64,000 nucleotides of DNA from Serinicoccus chungangensis (GTDB lineage Bacteria; Actinomycetota; Actinomycetes; Actinomycetales; Dermatophilaceae), in NCBI RefSeq assembly GCF_001483745.1, contig NZ_LQBL01000002.1, positions 124,001 through 188,000 of the forward strand, in the 5' to 3' direction. Positions 29,123 to 42,483 of this stretch are shown here, piece by piece (the first letter of the stretch is position 1; the number at the start of each line of letters is the position of its first letter). A program made the position numbers and the translations under genes. The notes beneath the pieces are model-generated. The model did no database searches. It saw only the letters and a program-made list of their open reading frames with translations, and was not told the DNA's origin.

Positions 29123-29598
29123 GCCGCGTCACCGCCGACGCCGGAGATCGCCGCCACGGCCCGGGCCGCGTCATCCTCGCGCTCTACCTCGTCTTCGTCA
29201 TCGGGACGGTCTCCCGCTCGGCGGCCCAGATCTCCACCCGGTTCGAGCAGGCCCCCCTCGCCTACTCCCTGTCCGCGGTCGCCGCGGCCGTCTACGTCGT
29301 GGCGCTGGTCTCGCTCTCCCTCCGCGGGCGCGCCGCGTGGTGGGTGAGCCTGGTGGCGCTGAGCGTCGAGCTGGCCGGCGTCCTCGCGGTCGGGACCTGG
29401 AGCTACCTCGCCCCCTCGATGTTCCCGGACCAGACGGTGTGGAGCCACTACGGCCAGGGCTACCTCTTCATCCCGCTCGTGCTGCCGGCGGCCGGTCTGT
29501 GGTGGCTGCTGTCGGCCCGGGGGGCCCGTGCCGTGTCGCACCCGGCGCCGGACGGGGAGTCTGCCAGCATGAAGGGCATGACCCGGGGACAGACGTGA
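29119..29598 (+). CDS. Hypothetical four-helix membrane protein
   Basis: 159 residues from GTG 29119, overlapping the previous stop. After a short basic N-terminus there are hydrophobic segments at about 18-36, 50-70, 78-98 and 120-140. The loop before the last helix is aromatic and acidic (FPDQTVWSHYGQGY) and probably faces outside. I recognise no family. It is adjacent to a flippase-like gene in the same operon. Confidence 0.7.
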   Translation: MSRVTADAGDRRHGPGRVILALYLVFVIGTVSRSAAQISTRFEQAPLAYSLSAVAAAVYVVALVSLSLRGRAAWWVSLVALSVELAGVLAVGTWSYLAPSMFPDQTVWSHYGQGYLFIPLVLPAAGLWWLLSARGARAVSHPAPDGESASMKGMTRGQT

Positions 29599-30680
29599 GC
29601 GTGGAGGACCGTGAACCGGCGCTGCGGCGGCTGACCTGGAAGGACGCGGCCGCCTCGGTGCTCGGCACCACGGTGGCCGTGCTGCTCATCGCGTTCGGGC
29701 TGCCGTCCTTCCTCGACACCTCCTGGGCCCAGATCGGCGCCCAGCTCGGGCGCATCCGCCCGGGCACCGCGGTCGTCATGGCCGGCCTGCTCCTGGGTGG
29801 ACTGTTCAGCTACACCTGGGTGCTCATGGGCTCGTTGCCCGGCCTGGGCCACCTGCAGGCGCTCAAGGTCAACGCCGTGTCCGCGACCGCCGCCAACCTG
29901 CTGCCGCTCGGCGGCGCGCTCGGGGTGGGGTTCATGGTCCTCATGCTGCGCTCCTGGGGCTTCGCCCGGCGGGCCCTCTCCTCCAGCGTCGCCGTCGTGG
30001 GCCTCTGGAACCTGCTCGCGCGGATCGCGCTCCCGGTCATCGGGTGCCTGGTCCTCGTCGCCGGCCCCATCGACGCCCCGGACGTCGTCCTCCGCGGCGG
30101 CTGGGTGGCGGTGGCCGCGGGCACCGCCCTGGTCCTGCTCGCGAGCCTGGTCGTCCTCTCCGACCGGGTGGCGGACGCCCTGGCGGCCCTCGGCCGGCCG
30201 CTGCTGGCCAGGGTCCTGCCGGCACGCCCGGGCCGCCCTCCCCTGGCCCTGCTGCTGACCGACCAGCGCCGTCGGGTCGCCGACGTGGTGCGCACCAGCG
30301 GGGTGTCGATGTCCCTGGGGATGGCCGGCCAGTTCGTCCTCCTCTTCGGGCTCTACTGGTATGCCGCCCGCGTGGTCGGTCTGGACCTCCCGCTGGCCGA
30401 GCTCGTCTGCGCCTACACCTTCCGCCAGTTCCTCACCGTGGTGGCCGTCACGCCGGGGGGTCTCGGGGTCACCGAGGTCGGGACGGCGGGGCTGCTCGTG
30501 CTGCTCGGGGGCGACCCCGGTGCGGCGTCCGCGACCGCCCTCCTCTACGCGATCTACGCGCACGTGGTCGTGGTGCCCTTCGGCCTGGCCGCGGCGGCCG
30601 CGTGGTGGCTCTCCCCCGCCCGCACCGGCGGCCGCGGCAGCGGGCTCCCCGCTCAGGAGCCGAGCAGCCTGCGCACCTGA
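29595..30680 (+). CDS. Flippase-like integral membrane protein (LPG synthase TM/UPF0104 type)
   Basis: 361 residues and about eight helices. The family's features are visible: LKVNAVSATAANLLPLGGALG in an early helix pair and the late YTFRQFLTVVAVTPGGLGVTEVG, which matches the conserved P-G-G-x-G-x-x-E motif of the lysyl-phosphatidylglycerol synthase membrane domain. Stand-alone forms are thought to move lipid-linked sugars or lipids. The GTG at 29595 overlaps the upstream stop. Its end overlaps gatD by 28 bp, convergent. Confidence 0.82.
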   Translation: MSVEDREPALRRLTWKDAAASVLGTTVAVLLIAFGLPSFLDTSWAQIGAQLGRIRPGTAVVMAGLLLGGLFSYTWVLMGSLPGLGHLQALKVNAVSATAANLLPLGGALGVGFMVLMLRSWGFARRALSSSVAVVGLWNLLARIALPVIGCLVLVAGPIDAPDVVLRGGWVAVAAGTALVLLASLVVLSDRVADALAALGRPLLARVLPARPGRPPLALLLTDQRRRVADVVRTSGVSMSLGMAGQFVLLFGLYWYAARVVGLDLPLAELVCAYTFRQFLTVVAVTPGGLGVTEVGTAGLLVLLGGDPGAASATALLYAIYAHVVVVPFGLAAAAAWWLSPARTGGRGSGLPAQEPSSLRT

Positions 30681-31444
30681 GCCTGGTGGGCCCGGTCGGC
30701 GACGGTGTCGTCCACCACGGCCGGGGACCATCCACCGGTGGCCCGTCGGGCGGCGACCTCGAGCAGCCCATCCGCCAGGGCCGGGTTGGCCGGCAGGACC
30801 GGGCCGTGCAGGTAGGACCCGACGACGTTGGCGGTCCGGGCACCTTCGTGCCCGTCGGAGCCGTTGTTGCCACGGCCGTGCCGGACCCGCCCGAAGGGCT
30901 GCTGCCCCTCCCCCAGCACGGTGGACCCGGAGTGGTTCTCGTAGCCCACCACCGAGCCGAAGTCGGTGTCGAGCACCACCGGGCCGATCATCCGGGTCGC
31001 GTTGCCGCGGGTGGTGACGTCGAGGATGCCCAGGCCCGGCAGCCGCTGGCCCTCCACGGTGATGAAGGCCTCGCCGAAGAGCTGGTACATCCCGCAGATC
31101 ATGAGCATGGGCACGCCGTCGAGGGCGAGCTCGCGCAGCCGGTCCGCGTGGCGCGCCAGGTCCTCGGTCACCCGGACCTGGCCGCTGTCCTGCCCGCCGC
31201 CCCCGAGGACGATGTCGGCCCGCTCGGGCCACGGCGCCCCCGGGTGGTGGTCGTGCACCACCGGGCGGTAGCCGTGCCAGCGCAGGCGGGCGGCCAGGCA
31301 CCGGGTGTTGCCGAGGTCGCCGTAGATGCTCATCTCGCGCGGGTAGAGATGGACGACGTGCACCTCGCCCTTGTCGGCAGGCACGTCGGCCAGCGCGGCG
31401 ACGTCGTCCGGCAGGGCCTGCGCCACTCCCCGGTCCTCGCTCAT
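30653..31444 (-). CDS. gatD: Lipid II isoglutaminyl synthase, glutamine amidotransferase subunit
   Basis: 263 residues. The class I GATase releases ammonia from glutamine for MurT, which amidates D-Glu of lipid II to D-isoglutamine. The nucleophile is in MLMICGMYQLFGE (Cys about 117) and the His is in GSYLHGPVLPANP. VVHLYPREMSIYGDLGNT opens the domain. It overlaps the murT stop by ATGA, so the two subunits are translated together. Confidence 0.93.
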   Translation of the reverse strand: MSEDRGVAQALPDDVAALADVPADKGEVHVVHLYPREMSIYGDLGNTRCLAARLRWHGYRPVVHDHHPGAPWPERADIVLGGGGQDSGQVRVTEDLARHADRLRELALDGVPMLMICGMYQLFGEAFITVEGQRLPGLGILDVTTRGNATRMIGPVVLDTDFGSVVGYENHSGSTVLGEGQQPFGRVRHGRGNNGSDGHEGARTANVVGSYLHGPVLPANPALADGLLEVAARRATGGWSPAVVDDTVADRAHQAQVRRLLGS

Positions 31445-32750
31445 GCGTCGGGGTCCTCTCCGAAGCGCGCCAGGGCGAACCGCTCGGCCAGCCGGCGTCG
31501 CAGGTGCATCATGGCGGTGTAGGTGCAGAAGATCCGCATCGGCCGGCCCCGGTGGTCCCGGAGGAACCGGTCCAGGGCCACGTCCAGGTCCTGCTCGACG
31601 TGGTCGACCTCGACGCCGTCGTAGCGCAGCCGCAGGGCCATGTCCCACGCCCGGACCCCGGAGGTGAGCGCCACCCCCCGGTCGCGGAGGGAGTCGAAGG
31701 ACACGTCGTACAACCAGGACACGTCACGCCCGTCGGCGTAGTTGTCGTTGATGGCGACCATCGTCGCGACCGGCTCGGTGCCGTAGGTGCCGAGCGCCAC
31801 GGTGAACCCGGCCGGGTTCTTCACCAGGACCAGCTCCAGCGGCGCACCGTCGACGTCGATGACCTCGCCCCGGCCGAACGGCGGGGCGACAGCCTCCAGG
31901 GCACGGGCGGCGGTCGGTGCCGAGAAGGACGGACCGAGCAGGTGGCGGGCGGTGGCCGTGGCGGCGGTGGCGTTGATCATCGCGGCCAGTCCCCGTTGGC
32001 GCAGCGTCAGGGGACCGACGTCGGCGTCCGGGTCGCCCACGAACCGGACGGTGAAGCCCCGACCGTCCTCCTCGGGCAGCAGCAGCGCGTCGTCGGGGCC
32101 CGGCTCCCGGGGGGGCTGCGCGTCCTCGAAGCGGACGTCGGCCTCCTGCAGCTCGGGCAGCCGGTCCGCGATGCTGGGGTCCACCCCGAACCACCGGACC
32201 TGCACCCCGTCGCCCAGGTGCCCGTGGATGCGGGAGACGAAGGAGTCGTCGGCGTTGAGGACGACACCGCCGGTCGTCTGCTCGGCCAGCGTGGTGAGCA
32301 GCCGCGCGGTGTGGTCGATCTCGGCGAACCGGTCCAGCTGGTCCCGGGCGACGTTGAGCAGCAGGGAGTGGGTGGGCGGGACCTGGGCGCTGAAGTGCAG
32401 GGCGTGCGCCTCGTCCAGCTCCACCACCGCCAGGTCGGCGTCCAGGCGGCCGGAGAGCCCCACCTCGCCCAGGAGGGAGGAGATGACCCCGCGGGTGAAG
32501 TTGGAGCCGGTGGGGTTGGTGAAGACGCGCAGGCCGTGCGCCCGCAGCAGCGCCACGAGCATCTTGGTGGTCGTCGTCTTGCCGTTGGTGCCGCTCACCA
32601 CGACCACGCCCTGGGGCAGCGCCCCGAGGGTATGCCGCAGCACCGCCGGGTCGAGACGCTCGGTCACCAGACCCGGCAGCGCCGACCCGCCGCCCCGGAG
32701 CCGGGACAGGGCGCGGGTCCCCTTGCCGGCCGCCAGGGCCAGGCTGGTCC

Positions 32751-32754
<4 letters not shown>
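31441..32754 (-). CDS. murT: Lipid II isoglutaminyl synthase, Mur-ligase subunit
   Basis: 437 residues with the Mur ligase fold and DUF1727 C-terminus. The ATP loop is [15 protein letters not shown] (51-65), [10 protein letters not shown] is next, and [10 protein letters not shown] is typical for MurT. The middle region, about 195-240, has no cysteine ([20 protein letters not shown]), whereas well-studied MurT proteins carry a four-cysteine zinc ribbon there. The GTG overlaps the guaA stop (GTGA). It activates the D-Glu carboxylate with ATP before GatD-supplied ammonia attacks. Confidence 0.92.
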
Positions 32755-34357
<1,603 letters not shown>

Positions 34358-34361
<4 letters not shown>

Positions 34362-34702
34362 GCCGTCACCCTACCGGCGGTCGCCCCGGAGGCCTCGTCG
34401 CCCTCGATCTGCGCCCGGGCCTGCCGGGCCACGCGGTGCTCGACCCAGAAGGACAGGAAGGGCACGCAGCCGGCCAGCATCACCCCCACCATCCGGCCCA
34501 GGCCCCAGCGCAGCTGGAAGCCCAGCAGCGCCGTCGCCACGAGGTAGACCATGTAGACCCACCCGTGCGGGGAGGGCCACCACGCCAGGGCGTGGTTGCC
34601 GAAGCCGTAGCGCAGCACCATGTGCAGGACGAGCAGGAGCAGTCCCACGCCGACGACGAAGGCCATCACGCGGAAGAACAGCAGCTTGGCACGGGGGGTC
34701 AT
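34358..34702 (-). CDS. DUF3817 membrane protein
   Basis: 114 residues and three hydrophobic helices, with [20 protein letters not shown] and GWVYMVYLV marking the DUF3817 (YdzA-like) family, whose function is unknown. It overlaps SURF1 upstream and guaA downstream by 4 bp each. It may belong functionally to SURF1. Confidence 0.85.
34368..34373 (-). promoter_or_regulatory. Internal leaderless-type -10 box for guaA
   Basis: TAGGGT on the minus strand inside the DUF3817 gene, 6 nt before the guaA GTG. Confidence 0.5.
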
Positions 34703-35481
34703 GGACGGAGCTCCTTCACGGGCGGGGCGGGGGTCGTGGGTGCGGGGACCGCCTCCGGCGGGGCCGGCCGCCGCCGGGACGCGTCGTGCAGGAAGCGGAG
34801 GTACATGTAGATCGCGAAGCCGGCGAAGACGAACCACTGCAGGCCGTAGCCGACGTTGCGCCACAGCACCCCGGACTCGCCGAAGGTCGGCGGGGGGACC
34901 CGCTCCACGGCCGCGCCGGTGAGGGTCGGCTGCTCCTGCACGAGGAACACGAAGGCGTCGTAGATCGGTGCGGCCCAGTCGTTGACGAGCTCGGCCGTGT
35001 CGATGGAGCCGCGCTGACCCTCGGGCAGTCCGCTGCGCCCCGGGGCCTCGCCGGGCGCCAGCGTGCCGGTGACCTCGACGGGGGTCGGGGCAGGCCGGTC
35101 CGCCTGCTGCGGGTCGGTGACGAAGCCGCGCACGACCGGCAGCAGCGCGCCGGTGTCCGCGACCTCCACGGGCGTCACCACCCAGTAGCCCTCCTCACCC
35201 TCCAGCAGCCGCTGCGGGACGAGGAACTGCAGCTCGGGCAGGTAGCTGCCGGCCACCACGACCGAGCGCCCCGCGCCGTCGTCGGGGAACGTGGTCCGGG
35301 GCTGCAGCGCCTCCTGGAGCGGCACCGTCGGCCGGGCCGCCTGCTCGGCCGCGAACTCGCGCGAGGCGGCGCTCGAGCTCACCCCGAGCTGCCACATACC
35401 GAGCTGGTAGAAGGCCACCACGACGACCACGAGCAGCGCGAGCAGCGCCAGCCAGGCTGGTCTGAGGGCGGTGCGGATCAC
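34699..35481 (-). CDS. SURF1-family cytochrome oxidase assembly protein
   Basis: 260 residues with the SURF1 plan: an N-terminal helix (about 10-27) followed by LGMWQL, an extracytoplasmic domain of about 175 residues containing ELQFLVPQR and LLPVVRGFV, and a C-terminal helix (about 208-225, YGLQWFVFAGFAIYMYLRF). It helps insert haem into cytochrome aa3 oxidase. The Pro-rich tail is cytoplasmic. GTG 35479-35481 follows TACCCT by 6 nt, so it heads the guaA-murT-gatD unit. Confidence 0.87.
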   Translation of the reverse strand: MIRTALRPAWLALLALLVVVVVAFYQLGMWQLGVSSSAASREFAAEQAARPTVPLQEALQPRTTFPDDGAGRSVVVAGSYLPELQFLVPQRLLEGEEGYWVVTPVEVADTGALLPVVRGFVTDPQQADRPAPTPVEVTGTLAPGEAPGRSGLPEGQRGSIDTAELVNDWAAPIYDAFVFLVQEQPTLTGAAVERVPPPTFGESGVLWRNVGYGLQWFVFAGFAIYMYLRFLHDASRRRPAPPEAVPAPTTPAPPVKELRP

Positions 35482-35487
35482 CCCACC

Positions 35488-35493
35488 AGGGTA
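35488..35493 (-). promoter_or_regulatory. Leaderless-type -10 box for the SURF1 gene
   Basis: TACCCT on the minus strand, 6 nt before the GTG. Confidence 0.5.
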
Positions 35494-35510
35494 GGTGGTG
35501 GTCCTGGATG

Positions 35511-36959
35511 TCAGAGCAGGCTGTCCTGGTCGTCGAAGACGTAGATCGACCCGCCGTAGCAGGCCACCCAGACGGTGTGGGTGACCGGGTCGTAGTCGAT
35601 CCCGATCGGGTTGGCGTCCACGCCGACGGTGTCGATGACCTCCATGTCCGAGGTCCGGACCTTGGAGACGCTCGCCTCGTCGTAGTTGACGACGTAGAGC
35701 GCGGTCTCGTCCGGGCTCAGGACGACGCTGCGCGGCTCCGCGCCCGGGGCCGCCTCGTCGACCACCTCGTCGGTGGCGGTGTCGATCTTGAGGACGGCGT
35801 TGCCGCCGCTCGTGGTGAGGTAGAGGGTGCGCCCCTCGTCGGCGAGGTTGAGGTGGCGGGGCCGGGGCGGGGTCTGCATGACCACCTCCGCGGTGCCCTC
35901 GTCCAGGTCCACCTTGTAGAGCTCGTCGGCATACATCGCGACGGCGTAGACCGTGCGGTTGTCCGGCATGATCGCCAGCCCGCGCGGCGCGGCGGCCAGC
36001 TCGACGGTGCCGGTCTCCTCACCCTTCTCGGTGTCGACGACGCTGAGCGTGGCGTCGCACCAGTTGCTGACGAGCAGGGTCTGCTGGTCCGGGCTGAGCG
36101 CGAGGTACTTCGGGACCGCCCCCACCTGGAAGACCTGGTCCCACGCCATCTCCTCCGCGTCGAAGCGGTAGACGAAGGAGGCGCCGACGCCGCTGTCCCG
36201 GGTGCAGGCGTCGAAGCCCTCGACGCCGAAGTTCTCCCCGTACATCGTGTACTGGGAGACGTAGGCGTAGCGGCCGTCCTCGGTCCACACCGCCTCGACC
36301 GGGGAACCCTGCGAGACCCCGGGGTGGCCCTCGATCCCGAAGGCCGCGAGCTCGACGCCGTCGTCCAGCACCTCGACCTGCTCACGGGTCGTGCTGTCGA
36401 AGACGGTCGAGGTGTGCGAGTACATCATGTTGTTGGCGATCATCAGGCCGTGCCCGGACGCCATGACCGACTTGGGCGTGAGGCCGCCGGTGAGGTAGTC
36501 GACCTGCTCCAGCGCCGTGGTGTCGCTGGGGTGCTCGGCCGGGGCGGGCTCGCGCTGCCACACCTGGTCGGCCTCGTCCTGCGCACCCGCCGGGTCGGTG
36601 GTGTCCTCGGCCGAGGAGTCCTCGCCGGAGGTGTCGGCGGAGGTCCCACCCTGCGCCTCGGACTCCTCCTGCGCCGGGCCCGCCTCGTCGGCACCCGGGT
36701 CCTCGCCGTCCGCCGCGCCCTGCTGCGGCGCGGTGGCCTCCGTGGGCCCGGCCACGCTCCCGTCCTCACCGGCCGAGGAGCCGTCCCCGCCGAACACCTG
36801 GGCCATCCCCCAGCCGCCCAGGAGGACGGCGCCCAGCAGGGCGCCGGCGGCCAGCCGCCGACGCCGCACGTGCACCGGGTCCTTGCTCACGCTCACCTCG
36901 GGCACCCCGGCCGGACGCGGGCGCCCGTCGGTCCCGCGACCCTGGTCATCGCTCGCCAT
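35511..36959 (-). CDS. Membrane-anchored YncE-like beta-propeller protein
   Basis: 482 residues. A short cytoplasmic arm, a basic patch and one hydrophobic segment (about 35-55, LAAGALLGAVLLGGWGMAQV) anchor it. A very acidic Glu/Asp/Ser/Gly linker (about 60-135) follows. The C-terminal 340 residues contain seven-bladed repeat signatures (YLALSPDQQTLLVSN, GLAIMPDNRTVYAV, HLNLADEGRTLYLT, SVVLSPDETALYVVN). Such proteins act outside the membrane, but the ligand is unknown. Its start overlaps the guaB3 end by 14 bp. Confidence 0.82.
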   Translation of the reverse strand: MASDDQGRGTDGRPRPAGVPEVSVSKDPVHVRRRRLAAGALLGAVLLGGWGMAQVFGGDGSSAGEDGSVAGPTEATAPQQGAADGEDPGADEAGPAQEESEAQGGTSADTSGEDSSAEDTTDPAGAQDEADQVWQREPAPAEHPSDTTALEQVDYLTGGLTPKSVMASGHGLMIANNMMYSHTSTVFDSTTREQVEVLDDGVELAAFGIEGHPGVSQGSPVEAVWTEDGRYAYVSQYTMYGENFGVEGFDACTRDSGVGASFVYRFDAEEMAWDQVFQVGAVPKYLALSPDQQTLLVSNWCDATLSVVDTEKGEETGTVELAAAPRGLAIMPDNRTVYAVAMYADELYKVDLDEGTAEVVMQTPPRPRHLNLADEGRTLYLTTSGGNAVLKIDTATDEVVDEAAPGAEPRSVVLSPDETALYVVNYDEASVSKVRTSDMEVIDTVGVDANPIGIDYDPVTHTVWVACYGGSIYVFDDQDSLL

Positions 36960-38067
36960 ACGGCGCCACCACCACATCCACGCGCTGGAACTCCTTGAGC
37001 TCGGTATAGCCGGTCGTCGCCATGGCGCGTCGCAGGGCGCCCATCATGTTGGTCGTGCCGTCGGCCGTGCGAGCCGGACCCACGAGGATCTCCTCGAGGG
37101 TCCCCACCGTCCCGACGTGCACCTTCTCGCCCCGTGGCAGCTCCGGATGGTGCGCCTCGCTGCCCCAGTGGTAGCCCGCGCCCGGCGCCTCCTGCGCCCT
37201 CGCCAGCGCCGCCCCGAGCATGACGGCGTCCGCACCGCAGGCCACCGCCTTGACGATCTCGCCGGACACGCTGGTCCCCCCGTCGGAGATGACGTGGACG
37301 TACCGACCGCCGGACTCGTCGAGGTAGTCCCGACGCGCGGCGGCGACGTCGGCGATGGCCGTCGCCGAGGGCGCGTGGATGCCGAGGGCGGTGCGCGTCC
37401 GGTGGGTCGACCCGCCCCCGAAGCCGACGAGCACGCCGGCCGCGCCGGTGCGCATCAGGTGCAGCGCCGCGGTGTAGGTGCCCGCCCCGCCGACGACGAC
37501 CGGGACGTCGAGCTCGTAGATGAACCTCTTGAGGTTGAGCGGCTCGGCCTGGCTGGAGACGTGCTCGGCCGAGACGGTCGTGCCGCGGATGACGAAGAGG
37601 TCGACCCCGGCGTCCACGACCGACTTCCAGAACTGCTGGGTGCGCTGCGGCGACAGGGCACCGGCGACGGTGACCCCGGCCTCCCGGACCTCGCGCAGGC
37701 GAGCGGTGATGAGCTCGGGACGGATCGGTGCGGCATACAGCTCGCGCATCCGGGCCGTCGCCGCCTCGCCGTCGAGCCCGGCGATCTCGGCCAGGCGTGC
37801 CGAGGGGTCGTCGTAGCGGGTCCAGAGCCCCTCGAGGTCGAGCACCCCCAGGCCGCCGAGGCGTCCCAGCGCGATGGCGGTCTCCGGCGACACGACCGAG
37901 TCCATGGGGGCCGCGAGGATCGGGAGGTCGAAGTGGTAGGCGTCGATCTGCCAGGTGATCGACACGTCCTCGGGGTCCCGGGTGCGGCGGGAGGGGACGA
38001 CGGCGACGTCGTCGAAGGAGTAGGCGCGGCGGCCCCGTTTGCCTCGTCCGATCTCGATCTCGCTCAC
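36946..38067 (-). CDS. guaB3: GuaB3-family IMP dehydrogenase-related protein
   Basis: 373 residues with the IMPDH/GMPR TIM barrel but no CBS domains. LAAPMDSVVSPETAIALGRL and VIRGTTVSAEHVSS are typical. The catalytic-cysteine loop of true IMPDH (GPGxxCTTR) is absent, replaced in GuaB3 by RGTTVSAEH. In actinobacteria it always follows guaB. The exact reaction is not assured from sequence. The GTG at 38065-38067 lies 6 nt after TAGCCT. An adjacent GTG (38068-38070) is the alternative. Confidence 0.9.
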   Translation of the reverse strand: MSEIEIGRGKRGRRAYSFDDVAVVPSRRTRDPEDVSITWQIDAYHFDLPILAAPMDSVVSPETAIALGRLGGLGVLDLEGLWTRYDDPSARLAEIAGLDGEAATARMRELYAAPIRPELITARLREVREAGVTVAGALSPQRTQQFWKSVVDAGVDLFVIRGTTVSAEHVSSQAEPLNLKRFIYELDVPVVVGGAGTYTAALHLMRTGAAGVLVGFGGGSTHRTRTALGIHAPSATAIADVAAARRDYLDESGGRYVHVISDGGTSVSGEIVKAVACGADAVMLGAALARAQEAPGAGYHWGSEAHHPELPRGEKVHVGTVGTLEEILVGPARTADGTTNMMGALRRAMATTGYTELKEFQRVDVVVAPYGER

Positions 38068-38073
38068 CACGTC

Positions 38074-38079
38074 AGGCTA
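38074..38079 (-). promoter_or_regulatory. Leaderless-type -10 box for guaB3
   Basis: TAGCCT on the minus strand, 6 nt before GTG 38067. Confidence 0.55.
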
Positions 38080-38128
38080 CCGTCCGGGGCGGGTGCTCCC
38101 GTCCCGCGCCACGCCATCGGCGTGCTGC

Positions 38129-39655
<1,527 letters not shown>

Positions 39656-39827
39656 GGCGGGCCTGCTGCGTGCCCCACCGCGCGGCACCCGCGGCTATGC
39701 CGCGCGCCGTCCACGACGTAGAGTGACGGGACGACGAGGTACTCGTCACGCCCGGACCCCTGGTGCTCGCGGCCCCTGACGGGGCGGGCTGGCGGGATCG
39801 GGCACCGCCCTCGAGAGGAGGAAACGC

Positions 39828-40127
39828 GTGGCCGAGGCCACCCATCAGCCCGGACCGGTGGCAGATCTGTGGGAGTGGCAGTTCGAGGGGGCCTGTCGCA
39901 CCGCCAGTCCCGAGGTCTTCTTCCATCCCGAGGGGGAACGCGGTCCGGCACGCCGCCGCCGCGACGAGCGTGCCAAGCAGGTCTGCGCGAGCTGTCCCGT
40001 CCTGGAGCAGTGCCGCACCCACGCCCTCGCCGTGCGCGAGCCCTACGGCGTCTGGGGCGGCATGACCGAGGAGGAGCGGGTGGCCCACTACGAGCAGGTC
40101 GACGCCGCCCGCCCGCACCGCCGCTGA
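39828..40127 (+). CDS. whiB: WhiB-family iron-sulfur transcriptional regulator (WhiB3/WhiD-like)
   Basis: 99 residues. The four cluster-binding cysteines are in FEGACR and VCASCPVLEQC, and YGVWGGMTEEER is the G(V/I)WGG turn that contacts the sigma factor. PGPVADLWEWQ and FFHPEGERGPARRRR resemble the WhiB3/WhiD branch, and the position between guaB and groEL is like that of whiB3 in mycobacteria. The GTG follows GAGAGGAGGAAAC, one of the best ribosome sites here. A TAGAGT at 39719-39724 may be its -10 box. It probably senses redox or NO. Confidence 0.93.
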   Translation: MAEATHQPGPVADLWEWQFEGACRTASPEVFFHPEGERGPARRRRDERAKQVCASCPVLEQCRTHALAVREPYGVWGGMTEEERVAHYEQVDAARPHRR

Positions 40128-40165
40128 CCCACCCACCTCCACGGGCCACGCCGCGCCCCTCCTGA

Positions 40166-40205
40166 CGACCACGCCCCTCCGGGTGGACCCGGAGGGGCGT
40201 GGTCG
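40166..40205. terminator. Shared terminator between whiB and groEL
   Basis: A perfect 18-bp stem (40166-40183 with 40188-40205) and a 4-nt loop lie between two convergent genes, so it can serve both. Confidence 0.85.
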
Positions 40206-40243
40206 TGCTGCCGGGAGGCCGGAGCGGCCCCCGTGCGTCGGGC

Positions 40244-41956
<1,713 letters not shown>

Positions 41957-42250
41957 TCAGCCGACGATCGCGAGCACGTCGCGCGCCGAGAGGATGAGGT
42001 ACTCCTCGCCGGAGTACTTCACCTCGGTGCCGCCGTACTTGCTGTAGATGACGCGGTCACCCACGGTGACGTCCATGGGGACCCGGTTGCCGTTGTCGTC
42101 GATGCGACCCGGACCGACCGCCAGGACCTCGCCCTCCTGGGGCTTCTCCTTGGCGGTGTCCGGGATGACCAGGCCGGAGGCCGTGGTCTGCTCGGCCTCG
42201 ACGGCCTTGACGACGATGCGGTCCTCGAGCGGCTTGATGGAAACCGACAC
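41957..42250 (-). CDS. groES: 10-kDa co-chaperonin GroES
   Basis: 97 residues. [19 protein letters not shown], the mobile loop near residues 20-32, and [20 protein letters not shown] are typical. It caps GroEL. The start is GTG 42248-42250 with GAAGGAAGG. The mRNA leader is about 145 nt and carries the downstream CIRCE element. Confidence 0.97.
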   Translation of the reverse strand: MSVSIKPLEDRIVVKAVEAEQTTASGLVIPDTAKEKPQEGEVLAVGPGRIDDNGNRVPMDVTVGDRVIYSKYGGTEVKYSGEEYLILSARDVLAIVG

Positions 42251-42368
42251 GGTTACCTTCCTTCTCGTTCAGGTGACGGGCCTGTGCGGCTCGCCAGGTG
42301 GTCTTGTGCTGGCCGTCACTCCCCCGCGATCACCCACCGCCGTCGCGGGGGTCGGTCGGCTCTCGCGG

Positions 42369-42395
42369 CTGGCACTGACGTGCCGAGAGTGCTAG
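42369..42395 (-). promoter_or_regulatory. Second, weaker CIRCE operator in the groES leader
   Basis: CTGGCACTG-N9-GAGTGCTAG on the plus strand. The right half matches the CIRCE consensus GAGTGCTAA at 8 of 9 bases, the left half TTAGCACTC at 6 of 9, with exactly 9 nt between them. It lies just downstream of the expected start of transcription. Confidence 0.75.
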
Positions 42396-42400
42396 GGACG

Positions 42401-42430
42401 AATCTAGGCACCGGGTTAGCACTCGGTCAA
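42401..42430 (-). promoter_or_regulatory. groESL promoter
   Basis: On the minus strand TTGACC (42425-42430) and TAGATT (42401-42406) are 18 nt apart. The -35 lies inside the spacer of the upstream CIRCE element. Confidence 0.75.
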
Positions 42431-42442
42431 GCCGAGTGCCAA
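42416..42442 (-). promoter_or_regulatory. CIRCE operator (HrcA site)
   Basis: TTAGCACTC-N9-GAGTGCCAA, 17 of 18 bases of the consensus. Bound HrcA would cover the -35 box. Confidence 0.95.
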
Positions 42443-42453
42443 CACGCCCGGCA

Positions 42454-42473
42454 CCCGGCCGCCTCGGGCCGGG
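42454..42473 (-). terminator. Hairpin after the phospholipase-D-family gene
   Basis: CCCGGCC pairs with GGCCGGG around 6 nt, 11 nt beyond the stop at 42484. No T run. Confidence 0.45.
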
Positions 42474-42483
42474 CACGCCACCC

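Noticed and set aside
38068-38128. Regulatory RNA between guaB and guaB3
   Set aside because: Only about 60 bp. Beyond the leaderless -10 box I see no conserved structure.
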